Source: Candidatus Gastranaerophilales bacterium
GTDB lineage: Bacteria; Cyanobacteriota; Vampirovibrionia; Gastranaerophilales; Gastranaerophilaceae
Direction: 5' to 3'
Assembly (NCBI GenBank): GCA_944326465.1
Contig: CALVEB010000021.1
Span: 1-37,283 of the forward strand
DNA length: 37,283 bases
Part shown: one piece after another, positions 15,450-22,580 of the stretch
Layout: the number at the start of each line of letters is the position of its first letter
Numbering within the stretch: position 1 is the stretch's first letter
Notes under the pieces: model-generated
The model's database searches: none
What the model was told of the DNA's origin: nothing
Seen by the model: the letters and a program-made list of their open reading frames with translations, nothing else
Translations under genes and position numbers: made by a program

Positions 15450-15479
15450 TTGACATTATGCTGTTAAATGTCATATAAT
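15450..15479 (+). promoter_or_regulatory. consensus promoter of the prepilin gene with an embedded inverted repeat
   Basis: Perfect TTGACA (15450-15455) and TATAAT (15474-15479) are separated by 18 nt. The spacer and hexamer edges form an inverted repeat, TGACATT (15451-15457) with AATGTCA (15467-15473), 7-bp perfect arms 9 nt apart. This is an operator-like arrangement that would block RNA polymerase when bound. The predicted start (~15486) coincides with the AAGGAGG site. Confidence 0.75.
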
Positions 15480-15498
15480 GACGACAAGGAGGTACAAA

Positions 15499-16200
15499 AT
15501 GCAGAACAAATCTAATTATATTTTTAGGGCTTTTACTCTTGCAGAGGTCTTAATAACACTTGCTGTTATAGGTGTTGTTGCCGCTCTGACAATTCCAAAC
15601 CTAGTTCAATCATACAAAAAACGGGTGGTCGAAACACGGCTTGCAAGGTTTTATTCAATGATAAATCAGGCTCTAAAAATGTCAGAAGTAGATAACGGGC
15701 CTAAAGAATACTGGGCAACATTATATATTAGTGCTGAAAATCAGGATACCAACGCTCTTCTTCCCGAAGATTGGTATAATAAATATTTAAAAAATTATTT
15801 GAAAGTATTAAAAGTTGAAACATCAGAGAACTTTGAACGTAAAGTTTCTATTTATTTTTTAGATGGAAGTATGGCTCATTTTTCAGGCTCAAGTTGGATA
15901 TTCTATCCAAATGCGAATGATTATACTGAAACAACACAAGAATATAACAATGAAGATGTTATTATAAGAGATAAAGAGGTGAGTGGTATTAAGTATTTTA
16001 CATTTATGTATCGAGCTAATGAGTTTGGTTTAATACCTTACGGTTATGATAATAGTACATATAATAATATTGAGACAATCAAAAGTCATTCTTCTATCGG
16101 ATGTACCAAAGAAATGCCTTCTAATGAACGTGCATTATGTGCGCTCTGGATAATGAAAAACGGCTGGAAAATTCCTGATGATTACCCGTTAAAGTTTTAA
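15499..16200 (+). CDS. type IV prepilin-like protein (N-methylated leader)
   Basis: A 233-residue protein with a class-III (prepilin) leader: MQNKSNYIFRA, then FTLAEVLITLAVIGVVAALT, in which processing before Phe would leave Glu at position 5. The hydrophobic helix is followed by NLVQSYKKRVVETRLARFYSMINQAL, a pattern common among Gastranaerophilales pilin-like proteins. The globular part has two cysteines near the C-terminus (GCTKEM and ALCALW) that may form a disulfide. I start at ATG 15499, six nt after AAGGAGG; an upstream ATG at 15478 overlaps the -10 box. Its stop overlaps the convergent NIF3-family stop by 3 nt. Confidence 0.88.
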   Translation: MQNKSNYIFRAFTLAEVLITLAVIGVVAALTIPNLVQSYKKRVVETRLARFYSMINQALKMSEVDNGPKEYWATLYISAENQDTNALLPEDWYNKYLKNYLKVLKVETSENFERKVSIYFLDGSMAHFSGSSWIFYPNANDYTETTQEYNNEDVIIRDKEVSGIKYFTFMYRANEFGLIPYGYDNSTYNNIETIKSHSSIGCTKEMPSNERALCALWIMKNGWKIPDDYPLKF

Positions 16201-16874
16201 TAAATAAACGGACTGTGCTCTTGTGCGTATATTATTTCGACGTCGCTTAAAAGAGAGGCGAGTACCGGCAAAACTAATATTTCGCTTTCAAAATGCCCGA
16301 TGTCAAAGACAACTATTTCACTATCAAGTGCTGTATGGAATTTCAAATCACCGGTCACAAGGGCGTCTGCTCCTTGTTCTTGTGCTGCATTGATAAATTC
16401 TGTCCCGCTGCCCGCACAAAATGCTATTCTATGCAGAATTTTGCTGTCAAAATTATTTACATAGCGCAGATTAGGCGAAATTTCTCTTAATTTTTCCACA
16501 AAATCGTCTACAGAAATTTCACAGTCAACAAAACGTAAAAAATCTTCCTTGTCGCTTACTTTAAATCCAAGAGCCGCGATTAAAGTGTCGGTTGTACCGC
16601 CATCTGTACGGTCAAGGTTTGTATGCACGCTGTAAATATTTATGTCACGCCATTCCAACGGAACATAAAACAGCGGATGATGTGAAATAATCATGTCACA
16701 GTGTGCTTTTCTCGCCTGATTTACAACATCATTGGTGACGGTTAAACAAAGCATTATTTGGTGAATTTCGTCATGCCCTTTAACCTCCACACCCCAGCCG
16801 GAACAGTCCCAATCTTCTGCCAGTTCAGGCGGCGCAAATCTCTCTATGCGTTGTTCAATCTCGTATTTATCCAT
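16197..16874 (-). CDS. NIF3-family (YbgI/DUF34) dinuclear-metal protein
   Basis: A 225-residue protein starting MDKYEIEQRIERFAPPELAEDWDCSGW. NIF3-family motifs are present: IISHHPLFY (metal-binding HH), VHTNLDRTDGGTTDTLIAALG, then ALVTGDLKFHTALDSE and FDIGHFESE, which carry the remaining His/Glu ligands. The family forms toroidal assemblies with two metals per subunit; roles such as GTP cyclohydrolase-like or general metal chaperone activity are proposed. I start at 16874, where the ATG overlaps the coaBC stop by 8 nt and the conserved sequence begins; a longer frame would extend into coaBC. The third gene of gmk-coaBC-NIF3. Confidence 0.88.
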   Translation of the reverse strand: MDKYEIEQRIERFAPPELAEDWDCSGWGVEVKGHDEIHQIMLCLTVTNDVVNQARKAHCDMIISHHPLFYVPLEWRDINIYSVHTNLDRTDGGTTDTLIAALGFKVSDKEDFLRFVDCEISVDDFVEKLREISPNLRYVNNFDSKILHRIAFCAGSGTEFINAAQEQGADALVTGDLKFHTALDSEIVVFDIGHFESEILVLPVLASLLSDVEIIYAQEHSPFIY

Positions 16875-18042
16875 AAATTTCCTCAAAAATTTGGCGTGCA
16901 ATAGTGTATTTGTCAGCCCGCTCAAGTTTTTTCACAACGCCGTTCGGAGTAAGAATGGAAACTTCATTATAGTCACTTGAAAATCCTATGTCTTTGCGGG
17001 AAATATCATTTGCAATTAAGTAATCGCAGCCTTTTTTCAGGATTTTTTCTTTTGCGTTTTCAATTAAATTTTCGCTTTCTGCACAGAAACCTACAACAGT
17101 CTGGTGTGTTTTTATTTCGCACAGATGTTTCAGGATGTCCGGATTTTTTACAAGCGTCAGTGTTATTTCCTCATCGGATGTTTTTTTTATTTTTTGTTCG
17201 GACGGTTGTTTTACTCTGTAATCAGCGACCGCAGCAGCCATAATTACACAATCGGCATCTGCAAAATCTTTTTCTATTGCTTTTTGCATTTCAAGAGCGG
17301 ATTTAACTTTTTCAACAATGTAAGGCTTTTGAGCCGAAACCGTTGTTATAAGGTGCACATCTGCCCCGAGGCTGTATGCTGTATCTGCAAGCGCGATACC
17401 CATTTTGCCGGAGGAATAATTGGAAATATATCTCACGGGATCAATATCCTCAATTGTCCCGCCTGCCGTAATAACTATTTTTTTACCTGCAAGCGTTTTT
17501 TTTTCTGTAAGTATATTTTTTGCAGTGTCAAATATTTTATCGAGTGAACACAGCCGGCCTTTACCTTCATAACCGCAGGCCAGAAATCCGGTTTCAGGTT
17601 CAAGAATTGTATAACCAGAACTGATAAGTTTTTGTAAGTTCTCCTGAATAATTTTGTTATTCCACATGTTGCAGTTCATTGCGGGTGCAATGATTACAGG
17701 CTTTGAAAAAGCACAGAATACAGAAGTCAAGAGGTTATCACATATACCGTTGGCCATTTTGGAAATAGTGTTTGCGGTTGCAGGGGCTACTATCATAATG
17801 TCTGCTTCGTCAGCATAGGATATATGTTCCGGTTTAAAGTCAGGTATATCAAATTCTTCAATGCCGACTTCATTTTGACTGAGGTTTTGCAGGGTTAATT
17901 TAGTTACGAAATTCATTGCATTCGGGGTGCATATAACCCTTACATTTGCATTTGCACGTTTAAACATGCGGATAAGTTCACAGATTTTATACGCTGCAAT
18001 TCCGCCTGTGATACCTATTAAGACCGATTTCCCGCTTAACAT
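16867..18042 (-). CDS. coaBC: bifunctional phosphopantothenoylcysteine synthetase/decarboxylase
   Basis: CoaBC makes 4'-phosphopantetheine for coenzyme A. The 391-residue protein has an N-terminal CoaC flavoprotein (ITGGIAAYKICELIR; active-site His in EHISYADEADIMIVAPATANT; PAMNCNMW; and ACGYEGKGR, the Cys loop) and a C-terminal CoaB synthetase (ITAGGTIEDIDPVRYISNYSSGKMG, the CTP-binding VKNPDIL and FCAE segments, and DYLIANDI). Length and order are normal. Its ATG overlaps the gmk stop by 7 nt (ATGTTAA), and its own stop overlaps the next gene by 8 nt, so the three are translationally coupled. The gmk-coaBC pairing resembles the common gmk-(rpoZ)-coaBC cluster, with rpoZ missing. Confidence 0.95.
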   Translation of the reverse strand: MLSGKSVLIGITGGIAAYKICELIRMFKRANANVRVICTPNAMNFVTKLTLQNLSQNEVGIEEFDIPDFKPEHISYADEADIMIVAPATANTISKMANGICDNLLTSVFCAFSKPVIIAPAMNCNMWNNKIIQENLQKLISSGYTILEPETGFLACGYEGKGRLCSLDKIFDTAKNILTEKKTLAGKKIVITAGGTIEDIDPVRYISNYSSGKMGIALADTAYSLGADVHLITTVSAQKPYIVEKVKSALEMQKAIEKDFADADCVIMAAAVADYRVKQPSEQKIKKTSDEEITLTLVKNPDILKHLCEIKTHQTVVGFCAESENLIENAKEKILKKGCDYLIANDISRKDIGFSSDYNEVSILTPNGVVKKLERADKYTIARQIFEEIYG

Positions 18043-18599
18043 TTTTCCATTTCTCCTCTAATTACATTTTCAAGAGTTGTAATGGCTGTTTCCAAATCAT
18101 CATTTACTATCCGGTAATCAAAATTTTCAGCGGCTTTTAATTCTTTTTTCACTTCATCAAGTCGTTTTTGAATAGTTGCTTCATCTTCTGTATGGCGGCC
18201 GCGAAGACGGTTTTCAAGGGTTTCGTAAGACGGCGGGCAGATGAAAATCAACACAGCTCCCGGCATCTGTTTTTTTACCTGCATTGCGCCTTTTGTTTCA
18301 ATTTCCAGAATGATGTCTTTCCCCTCTTCAAGGCACTGATTTATATATTTTTTCTTTGTCCCGTAAAAGTTTCCGGCAAATTCTGCCCATTCAAGGAATT
18401 TATTCTTTTCTATACAGTCCTTAAATTCATCTTTAGATATAAAAAAGTAATTTACGCCGTCAATTTCTCCGGGGCGCGGTGTGCGTGTTGTGCAGGAAAT
18501 AGAAAGCATAAATTCCGGATTTCTTTCCAAAAATCCTTTTAAAACAGTACCTTTTCCGACACCTGATGATCCTGATATTACAAATAATTTTTTGTTCAT
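18036..18599 (-). CDS. gmk: guanylate kinase
   Basis: Gmk phosphorylates GMP to GDP with ATP. The 187-residue enzyme has the P-loop GSSGVGKGT (residues 10-18), SCTTRTPRPGEIDGVNYFF (GMP site), the EWAEFAGNFYGT segment, ILEIETKGAMQVK, and the lid region RLRGRHTEDEATIQKRL. I start at 18599: the P-loop-proximal MNKKLFVISGSSG begins there. A frame 13 codons longer starts within the divergent promoter region. TATAAT sits exactly 6 nt upstream of this ATG, indicating a leaderless transcript. It heads the coaBC-NIF3 operon. Confidence 0.96.
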   Translation of the reverse strand: MNKKLFVISGSSGVGKGTVLKGFLERNPEFMLSISCTTRTPRPGEIDGVNYFFISKDEFKDCIEKNKFLEWAEFAGNFYGTKKKYINQCLEEGKDIILEIETKGAMQVKKQMPGAVLIFICPPSYETLENRLRGRHTEDEATIQKRLDEVKKELKAAENFDYRIVNDDLETAITTLENVIRGEMEKC

Positions 18600-18601
18600 A
18601 C

Positions 18602-18611
18602 TATAATTATA
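18602..18611. promoter_or_regulatory. palindromic shared -10 of gmk and the histidine kinase
   Basis: TATAATTATA is its own reverse complement and supplies a TATAAT on each strand (18602-18607 plus; 18611-18606 minus). Each is followed by exactly 6 nt and then ATG (18614 plus; 18599 minus). The two start codons are 14 nt apart. -35 matches are weak on both sides. Opposite polymerases could not both occupy this box. Confidence 0.6.
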
Positions 18612-18613
18612 CA

Positions 18614-19777
18614 ATGAATATGATAAATCAAAATACAATACATCAATTTTTGCGAAAAATTAATACACTTGCAACCGGTAAAGAGCTTGCAAAAGCAGTA
18701 ACATCAACGCTTGTAAACATTTGTCAGGCACAGGTCTGCTGGATTTGTCTTATAAATTTTGAGACCGGAAAAGTTGAGTATAAGCGTTTTTATTATGCTG
18801 AAAACATGCTGAATAATATTGAATTGCATAACGAAGCTGAAAAAATCTATACTATAGCAGCGGATTTTCTGACCAATAATTATGATACTGAAGAAGTGCT
18901 TGAATACTTTGATGCAGTCTCTAAAGATAACAAAATTCTTGAACCCGTTATTTATAGAAACAATCTTCTTGGATTTCTGGGATTGATTGGCTGTGACAAT
19001 ACATTTAATAAAACTTACCGTGATTTAGTCGGAATTTTGTTGGAGAATATAAATTCACGCCTTGAGATTATTTCACTTAACGAGGAGAGTGAAAAAACGC
19101 TAAAGGAGCGTGTTGAGTTTCTGGCAAGCATATCACACGAATTTAAAACACCGCTTAATTCTATAATAGGTTTTTCAGAAGTTTTAAAGGAAAAATGCCG
19201 TGAAAAAACTAACTTGAAATATATTGATAACATCTCTAAAAGTTCAAAGTTTTTGTTGAGTCTTATTCAGGATGTTTTAGATCTGGCGCGTTCGCAGGCA
19301 AACCCGATGGAGTTAAAATACGAATATTTCAGGCCTAAAGAAGTCATAAAAGATATTATCTGGGGATTTGATGAGGTTAGAAAAGAAAAGAATATTGAAT
19401 TCAGTTATACGCTTTCTGATATAATAATTTATGCTGATTTAAAAAGGTTTAAACAGCTTATATACAATTTAATTTCAAATGCAATAAAATTCAATAAGAT
19501 TAATGGGAAAATAACAATTGTTACTTATCTGAATGAGAAACAGGAATTTGTTTTTGAAATAAAAGATACAGGTGACGGTATAAGCAAAAAAGACTGTTCT
19601 AAAATTTTCAACTTTTTCACGCAGGTTAACAGGAATCAGTTGAAGCGCCAGCAGGGCTCCGGTGTCGGACTTGCACTTTGCAAAACCATTGCACAGGCTC
19701 ATGGCGGAGACCTGAATTTTAAATCGCGTTTGAGCTACGGCAGCACCTTCTGGTTTTCAATCCCGCAAAAGAACTAA
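18614..19777 (+). CDS. sensor histidine kinase with N-terminal GAF-like domain
   Basis: A 387-residue kinase with no transmembrane segment, so it is probably cytosolic. Residues ~1-150 look like a GAF-type sensor (QVCWICLINFETGKVEY..., NNLLGFLGLIG). A short helical linker leads to the dimerisation/phosphoacceptor domain (FLASISHEFKTPLNS, H175), then the HATPase domain: NLISNAIKFN (N box), DTGDGIS (G1), FNFFTQVN (F), GSGVGLALCKTIAQAHGG (G2). The phosphoacceptor His lies in the HisKA pattern. I start at ATG 18614; an earlier in-frame ATG lies upstream of the promoter. No response regulator is adjacent. The ligand is unknown. A leaderless message is predicted. Confidence 0.88.
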   Translation: MNMINQNTIHQFLRKINTLATGKELAKAVTSTLVNICQAQVCWICLINFETGKVEYKRFYYAENMLNNIELHNEAEKIYTIAADFLTNNYDTEEVLEYFDAVSKDNKILEPVIYRNNLLGFLGLIGCDNTFNKTYRDLVGILLENINSRLEIISLNEESEKTLKERVEFLASISHEFKTPLNSIIGFSEVLKEKCREKTNLKYIDNISKSSKFLLSLIQDVLDLARSQANPMELKYEYFRPKEVIKDIIWGFDEVRKEKNIEFSYTLSDIIIYADLKRFKQLIYNLISNAIKFNKINGKITIVTYLNEKQEFVFEIKDTGDGISKKDCSKIFNFFTQVNRNQLKRQQGSGVGLALCKTIAQAHGGDLNFKSRLSYGSTFWFSIPQKN

Positions 19778-19780
19778 TTA

Positions 19781-21175
19781 TTACTTTTGTGCCGCTTTTC
19801 TTTTTTTGTTTTCATTTACAAACAGAATTGAACATATAACTATACAAATAATTGCAGATAGTATCCAGAATGCGATAGCGCCGTTCCAGCCAAACTTATC
19901 AATCATAAAACCAGTACCTGTTGCAGACAGTACAGCGCCTACATATCCGAATGTACCGGTAAATCCTGTTGCGGCAGACGCAACCTTTTTGGAACTGGAT
20001 TCAACTGCACACAGCCCGCCTATCATCATTTGCGGTCCGTAAGTGAATGCTCCAAGCAACCCTATCAAAACAAAATCTATACTGCTGATTGTGTTGAATT
20101 TCAATAATATGAGACAAACTGTTACACCGGCAAGATATATGAGGTTGACAGGCGCTCTCTGGCCTTTGAATATTTTGTCTGATATAACACCGGCGCAAAT
20201 TGTCCCTAAAATTCCGACAAGAGGAAGAGAGCTTAATTTCATTGCCGCAAGCTCTAAACTGTTGTGTTTAGCCTCACTTAAATATTTTATCATCCAGTCT
20301 TCTGCCCCAAATCTTATGATGTAGACAAAAATGTATGCAATAGCCAGAAGCCAGATTGTTTTATTAAACAAAATATTTTCTTTGAAGATTTCAATATAAG
20401 TTTTGTCATCATCTTCGCAAGAAGATTTTTTTGCGGCCGGTTCATTGTTATATGTTTCAATATCCGGCAGCCCGAGGGATTGCGGTCTGTCTCTTAATCT
20501 GTCATATAACCATATTGCAACCAGAATAGCAAGTGTTCCCGGAACAAAAAACGCCATTTTCCAGCCCCAGTGCGCAACCAGAAATCCTGAAATAATTACG
20601 CTTAAAAAAGTTCCCATCTGATGAGAACAAGACCATAACGACCATTTGGTTCCGCGTTCGGAGTTTGAGTACCAGTATGTTAAGCTTTTTGCAACAGCCG
20701 GAAAGCCCGCTGATTGGAACCATCCGCTTGCGCCCCAGAAAAATACAAACAACCATAAAAGAATTGTATTTGCCGGTAAGCCAAAGAATGATACATGCCC
20801 CGGAGTTATAAATACGGCCGACAAACCGAAACATAAATTCGCAATAGCTGTTAAAATTAATGCGGTAGGTAAAAATTTTCTTACATCAGCGCGGTCAGCA
20901 ATAACGCCGTTTACAAATTTTCCTATTCCGTAAGTCAAATATAGGGAACTACCCAATATACCAAGCTGGGTATTTGTATAACCGTATTCCGCACTTAGCC
21001 CCGGCAGTGCAACCGCAATATTTTTTTTACACAGATAGAATACTGTATAACCTATAAAACAAGCATAAAAAATTCTTAATCTCCAGTGCGCATAAGATTT
21101 TTTAATCTGTTCGGAGTCCAGTGTAACCTCTTTTACAGGAGGTTCTTTAAAAAATTGCAATAATTTTTCCAACAT
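19781..21175 (-). CDS. MFS transporter of the organophosphate:phosphate antiporter type
   Basis: A 464-residue, ~12-helix protein. The N-terminal segment YTVFYLCKKNIAVALPGLSAEYGYTNTQLGILGSSLYLTYGIGKFVNGVIADRADVRK carries the OPA-family layout (GlpT/UhpT/UhpC), including the R/K-rich loop 2-3 and the later GWFQSAGFPAVAKSLTYWYS motif. Members exchange glycerol-3-phosphate, hexose phosphates or phosphoglycerate for phosphate; the substrate cannot be read here. It begins 2 nt after the stop of the DnaQ-like exonuclease, with GGGAAATAATT as a weak ribosome-binding site. It converges with the histidine-kinase gene, with only 3 nt between stops. Confidence 0.85.
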   Translation of the reverse strand: MLEKLLQFFKEPPVKEVTLDSEQIKKSYAHWRLRIFYACFIGYTVFYLCKKNIAVALPGLSAEYGYTNTQLGILGSSLYLTYGIGKFVNGVIADRADVRKFLPTALILTAIANLCFGLSAVFITPGHVSFFGLPANTILLWLFVFFWGASGWFQSAGFPAVAKSLTYWYSNSERGTKWSLWSCSHQMGTFLSVIISGFLVAHWGWKMAFFVPGTLAILVAIWLYDRLRDRPQSLGLPDIETYNNEPAAKKSSCEDDDKTYIEIFKENILFNKTIWLLAIAYIFVYIIRFGAEDWMIKYLSEAKHNSLELAAMKLSSLPLVGILGTICAGVISDKIFKGQRAPVNLIYLAGVTVCLILLKFNTISSIDFVLIGLLGAFTYGPQMMIGGLCAVESSSKKVASAATGFTGTFGYVGAVLSATGTGFMIDKFGWNGAIAFWILSAIICIVICSILFVNENKKRKAAQK

Positions 21176-21177
21176 AA

Positions 21178-22095
21178 TTATTTCCCTGCTTTTATTATTT
21201 GAACATTTCTTGTTTCGGTAAGTTCATGTCTTGCGTCTTTTATTAATTCTCTTTTTTCTTCATCAAGCCTTCCGCCTCCAACAAGACGATCTATAAAGCC
21301 TGTATTGACTTTGACAGCTTTTTCCAGAGCGCCGACTTCTTCAAGCACATCCTTAATTTGATTAAGATCATATCCAAAGGATTGTTTTGAATTGTAAACC
21401 AGAGTTTCTCCGGTTTGAGAAGTAATAGGAGTCCCGCCCTGTTCAAAATAGAGCTTGAATACTGACTTCAAATCCTGAAGTTCTGATTGCATAGTTGTAA
21501 TTGCCTGTTGAATACGCAAATAACGTTCAAACAGATATTCAACATTGTCAAGCTGCTTGACTTCCCAGTCGTATTTTTGAAGATAGAGCTTTTTAAGAGC
21601 CGGATACGCCAGCGCAAGTCCCATTGTATCGGCCATTGCTCTGTGATGGTTTGTTAATTCTACATGGAAACGTTTAGTTAATGCTTCCAGTCCGTGAGAT
21701 TCAAGATCCGGATAGATTTCTCTGAACATCTGTTGTGTATCTACCCGCGGATTGGTTAATTCTTTACCGAAAACTCTTAATGACGCTTCGTTTAGAAAAG
21801 CGTAATCGAAAATAGCGTTATGCGCAACAATAGGATAGTCGCCGATAAATTCCATAATTTTTGGCATAGCTTCTTCTTCTGACGGGGCATCTTCAACCAT
21901 TTCCGGAGTAATGCCATGTATTGCTATACTGGATTTTCTGATATGTTGATGCGGATTTATAAGAGTTTGAAATTCATCCTTAATTTTCCCGTTTTCCAGC
22001 CTGACTGCAGCAAATTCAACCATTTTTTCTTTTGTATAATCCAAACCGGTAGTCTCTGTATCGAGAACAATTTCTATTATTTTTTTCCTTGCCAT
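21178..22095 (-). CDS. DnaQ-family 3'-5' exonuclease (PolC/epsilon type)
   Basis: A 305-residue DEDDh exonuclease: ExoI LDTETTGLDYTKEKMVEFAAV, ExoII IVAHNAIFDYAFLNEA, ExoIII HHRAMADTMGLA. The exonuclease domain covers residues ~8-172. The C-terminal ~130 residues (helical, e.g. ERYLRIQQAITTMQSELQDL) are not part of the core and may mediate oligomerisation or binding. It could be a proofreading epsilon-like subunit or a PolC-like stand-alone exonuclease; the extra C-terminal domain distinguishes it from the short E. coli-type epsilon. It heads an operon with the MFS transporter. It is divergent from trxA across a 90-nt spacer. Confidence 0.88.
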   Translation of the reverse strand: MARKKIIEIVLDTETTGLDYTKEKMVEFAAVRLENGKIKDEFQTLINPHQHIRKSSIAIHGITPEMVEDAPSEEEAMPKIMEFIGDYPIVAHNAIFDYAFLNEASLRVFGKELTNPRVDTQQMFREIYPDLESHGLEALTKRFHVELTNHHRAMADTMGLALAYPALKKLYLQKYDWEVKQLDNVEYLFERYLRIQQAITTMQSELQDLKSVFKLYFEQGGTPITSQTGETLVYNSKQSFGYDLNQIKDVLEEVGALEKAVKVNTGFIDRLVGGGRLDEEKRELIKDARHELTETRNVQIIKAGK

Positions 22096-22112
22096 TTTCT
22101 TATCCTACTATA

Positions 22113-22131
22113 TGCTATTAAGATAATAGCA
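22113..22131. promoter_or_regulatory. inverted repeat in the exonuclease/trxA divergent spacer
   Basis: TGCTATT (22113-22119) and AATAGCA (22125-22131) are perfect 7-bp arms with a 5-nt loop. On the minus strand it sits between TTGTGC and TATAGT (16 nt apart), the most plausible promoter of the exonuclease gene. The placement suggests an operator; no evidence of what binds. Confidence 0.4.
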
Positions 22132-22146
22132 CAAAAATTTTTTCTG

Positions 22147-22155
22147 TGTTAGAAT
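22147..22155 (+). promoter_or_regulatory. extended -10 promoter of trxA
   Basis: TGT-TAGAAT is an extended -10. The start would fall near 22162, leaving a ~23-nt leader containing AAAGGAG (22173-22179) five bases before the ATG. Confidence 0.5.
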
Positions 22156-22184
22156 AAAACTGTAAAGTAATTAAAGGAGATATC

Positions 22185-22508
22185 ATGTCAAACGCAATTG
22201 ATATTAATGATGCAAATTTTGAAGCGGAAGTTTTAAATTCACAAATTCCTGTAGTTGTAGATTTTTGGGCGCCATGGTGCGGCCCATGCAGAAAACTCGG
22301 GCCAATTTTGGATGAAGTTGCAACAGAATTTTCTGAAAGAGTAAAATTTGTAAAAGTAAATACCGATGAAAATTTGAAAACAGCAAAAGATTATTCAATA
22401 AGCGGACTTCCAAGCCTTCTTGTATTCAAAGACGGCAAAGCACTGGAAAGATTAGTCGGGCTGATGCCAAAATCAACTATTGTTTCAAATATTGAAAAAC
22501 ATTTATAA
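22185..22508 (+). CDS. trxA: thioredoxin
   Basis: A 107-residue thioredoxin, the normal length for a stand-alone protein. The redox motif WCGPC occupies residues 31-35 (VVVDFWAPWCGPCRKLGP), and the cis-Pro loop is SGLPSLLVFKDG. It keeps ribonucleotide reductase, methionine sulfoxide reductase and other clients reduced. A strong AAAGGAG precedes ATG. It is monocistronic, divergent from the exonuclease gene and followed by a hairpin terminator. Confidence 0.97.
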   Translation: MSNAIDINDANFEAEVLNSQIPVVVDFWAPWCGPCRKLGPILDEVATEFSERVKFVKVNTDENLKTAKDYSISGLPSLLVFKDGKALERLVGLMPKSTIVSNIEKHL

Positions 22509-22533
22509 TATAGAGAGGTATTTAAGTAATACG

Positions 22534-22569
22534 GCCGGCCGGAATGTTTGTTCACGGCCGGCTTTGATT
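22534..22569 (+). terminator. terminator after trxA
   Basis: GCCGGCC (22534-22540) pairs with GGCCGGC (22556-22562) across a 15-nt loop and is followed by TTTGATTT. The T-run is interrupted, so this is moderately strong. Confidence 0.6.
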
Positions 22570-22580
22570 TAACAATTATT

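Noticed and set aside
16875-16925. Longer start for the NIF3-family gene at 16925
   Set aside because: The added 17 residues overlap coaBC and do not fit the family; ATG 16874 fits the overlap pattern of the operon.
22507-22521. ATATAGAGAGGTAT after trxA, identical to the ribosome-binding region before 508
   Set aside because: No start codon follows at a useful distance; most likely coincidence in A+T-rich sequence.
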